DNA of 64,000 nt, from contig JANQJW010000066.1 in assembly GCA_028281445.1 (NCBI GenBank), forward strand, positions 62,001 to 126,000. Reading direction: 5' to 3'. Made by a program: the position numbers and the translations under genes. The notes below the pieces were generated by a model. That model had not been told where the DNA came from. It did not search any database and was given only the letters and a program-made list of their open reading frames with translations. Numbering within the stretch: position 1 is the first letter of the stretch; every line of letters starts with the position of its first letter. Of this stretch, positions 62,919 through 64,000 are shown piece by piece. Source of the DNA: Planctomycetota bacterium (lineage in GTDB: Bacteria > Planctomycetota > PLA2 > JAEUHO01).

Positions 62919-64000
62919 ATGCCGCTTGCCCAGAACCTCTTGTTGACGATCTACTACGCGCTGCTGGCGCTGGTGACCTCGGTGATGCTCTACCGGGGCT
63001 TCCTGATCGTGCGCTACTACCGCCGGCCGCGCGGCGACGAGGAGCCGGCGGACCGCTTCGGCGAGGAGCCGGTGGTCACGGTGCAGCTGCCGCTGTTCAA
63101 CGAGCGCTTCGTGGTCGAGCGCCTGCTCGACGCCGTTTGCGCCTTCGACTGGCCCAAGGACAAGCTCGAAATCCAGGTGCTGGACGACAGCACGGACGAC
63201 ACGGTGGCGATCACCGCCGCGAAGGTCGCTGCCTTGCGAGCCGAAGGCTTCGACGTCAAGCACCTCCACCGCGTCGATCGGACGGGCTACAAGGCGGGCG
63301 CGCTCGAGGCCGCGATGGACGAGGCGCGCGGCGACTACCTCGCCGTGTTCGACGCCGACTTCGTGCCGAACCCGGACTTCCTGCGCGAGACCGTCGATTA
63401 CTTCACCGACGAGAGCGTCGGGTTCGTCCAGACGCGTTGGACCTACCTCAACCGCGAGTACGGCATGCTCACGCAGGGCATGGGCATGCTCATGGACGGC
63501 CACTTCGTGCTCGAGCAGGTGACGCGCTCGCGCGGCGGCTACATCTTCAACTTCAACGGGACCGGCGGCATCTGGCGACGCAAGGCCATCCACGACGCCG
63601 GCGGGTGGGACGCCGACACGATCTGCGAGGACACGGATCTCTCGTATCGCACCGGCCTGGCCGGCTATCGCGGCGTCTACCTGCGCAACGTGGAGAGCCC
63701 GAGCGAGCTCCCGGTCCAGATCACGGCGCTCAAGAGCCAGCAGCACCGCTGGGCCAAGGGGCTCACCGAGTGCTTCTTCAAGATCATGCCGTCCCTGTGG
63801 GCCAGCGGCCTTCCGCTCAAGAAGAAGCTCGAAGGCACGTTCCACCTCGGCGCCAACCTCGCGTTCCCGGCCAGCCTCTTCATGACGGTCGTCGCGCTGC
63901 CCGTGATGCTCGTACGCATGGGCCGCGGCAGCGCGGGCGATCTTGCCCAGCTCGTGGACTCGTTCGTCTTCTTCCTCGTGATCGTCACGCAGATCGGCTT
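62919..64000 (+). CDS. Processive GT2 glycosyltransferase, 3' end beyond the window
   Basis: The gene starts at the ATG at 62919 and runs off the right edge. It has an N-terminal helix, then VTVQLPLFNERFVVERLLDAV, VLDDSTDDT, AVFDADFVPNPDF, EDTDLSYR and QQHRWAKG, which is the D, DxD, TED-like and QxxRW motif set of processive GT2 enzymes such as cellulose synthase. A further membrane part starts near residue 305. Such enzymes polymerise exported polysaccharide; the sugar is unknown. It is divergent from ligA. Confidence 0.9.
   Translation, partial: MPLAQNLLLTIYYALLALVTSVMLYRGFLIVRYYRRPRGDEEPADRFGEEPVVTVQLPLFNERFVVERLLDAVCAFDWPKDKLEIQVLDDSTDDTVAITAAKVAALRAEGFDVKHLHRVDRTGYKAGALEAAMDEARGDYLAVFDADFVPNPDFLRETVDYFTDESVGFVQTRWTYLNREYGMLTQGMGMLMDGHFVLEQVTRSRGGYIFNFNGTGGIWRRKAIHDAGGWDADTICEDTDLSYRTGLAGYRGVYLRNVESPSELPVQITALKSQQHRWAKGLTECFFKIMPSLWASGLPLKKKLEGTFHLGANLAFPASLFMTVVALPVMLVRMGRGSAGDLAQLVDSFVFFLVIVTQIG

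Overview
The window is 64 kb of GC-rich chromosomal DNA with dense coding, many lipoproteins and no phage, insertion-sequence or CRISPR signature. I infer a member of the Planctomycetota, probably one of its less-studied high-GC lineages. The inference rests on a combination of features: a DUF1570-like secreted protein, two transmembrane Ser/Thr kinases, an FHA-GGDEF protein, a staphyloxanthin-type carotenoid operon, huge carboxypeptidase-regulatory-like repeat proteins, HEAT-repeat secreted proteins and an fumarate-reductase-type (FrdABCD) complex. Myxococcota is the main alternative. No rRNA or marker phylogeny could be run.

Layout. 1-8.3 kb: the tail of a DUF3300 protein, a Kef-type antiporter, a PPK2 polyphosphate kinase, then leftward genes for an EamA transporter, an RGG-tailed periplasmic protein, an OprO/P-like porin, an alpha-carbonic anhydrase lipoprotein and a 59-residue lipoprotein. 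8.3-11.6 kb: an operon of LolD/MacB-type ATPase, FtsX-like permease and a ZnuA-like lipoprotein that lacks two classical metal ligands, then a TetR regulator. 11.6-14.5 kb: a membrane Ser/Thr kinase divergent from an FHA-GGDEF protein. 14.7-23.4 kb: a seven-gene carotenoid operon (CrtI-type, aldehyde dehydrogenase, CrtI-type, acyltransferase, glycosyltransferase, ABC-2 ATPase, ABC-2 permease) behind a promoter that overlaps a perfect 22-bp palindrome. 23.4-27.6 kb: an accessory-looking island with a sigma-70-like protein, an unknown 382-residue protein, a 72-residue Ala-rich peptide gene and an atypical 174-residue gene, separated by strong hairpins.

27.6-36.4 kb is respiratory: leftward frdABCD, then rightward AAC(3)-like acetyltransferase, a small membrane protein, an FeS/NrfD fusion and a molybdopterin oxidoreductase without an evident Tat signal. 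36.4-43 kb: a SpoIIE-type phosphatase, a HEAT-repeat protein, a metzincin lipoprotein, a small SET-domain protein, tRNA-Gly(GCC) with a terminator, and a small membrane protein. 43-48.6 kb: a second Ser/Thr kinase, a Ski2-like helicase, a lipoprotein and a DoxX-like protein. 48.6-51.4 kb: a BtuCDF-type importer preceded by a decayed copy of the start of its ATPase gene. 51.5-57 kb: two tandem giant paralogous repeat proteins separated by a nested inverted repeat. 57-64 kb: two leftward secreted proteins (one DUF1570-like with a poly-Glu tract), ligA and the start of a processive GT2 glycosyltransferase.

Cross-cutting features are a dispersed palindromic repeat at three gene ends (14.5, 40.1 and 43.1 kb) and two small protein genes (7908-8087 and 26252-26470) that are easy to overlook. 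The best candidates for something undescribed are the 23.4-27.6 kb sigma/peptide island, the metal-ligand-poor ZnuA-like protein paired with a MacB-type transporter, and the C30-type carotenoid operon with a built-in ABC-2 transporter.
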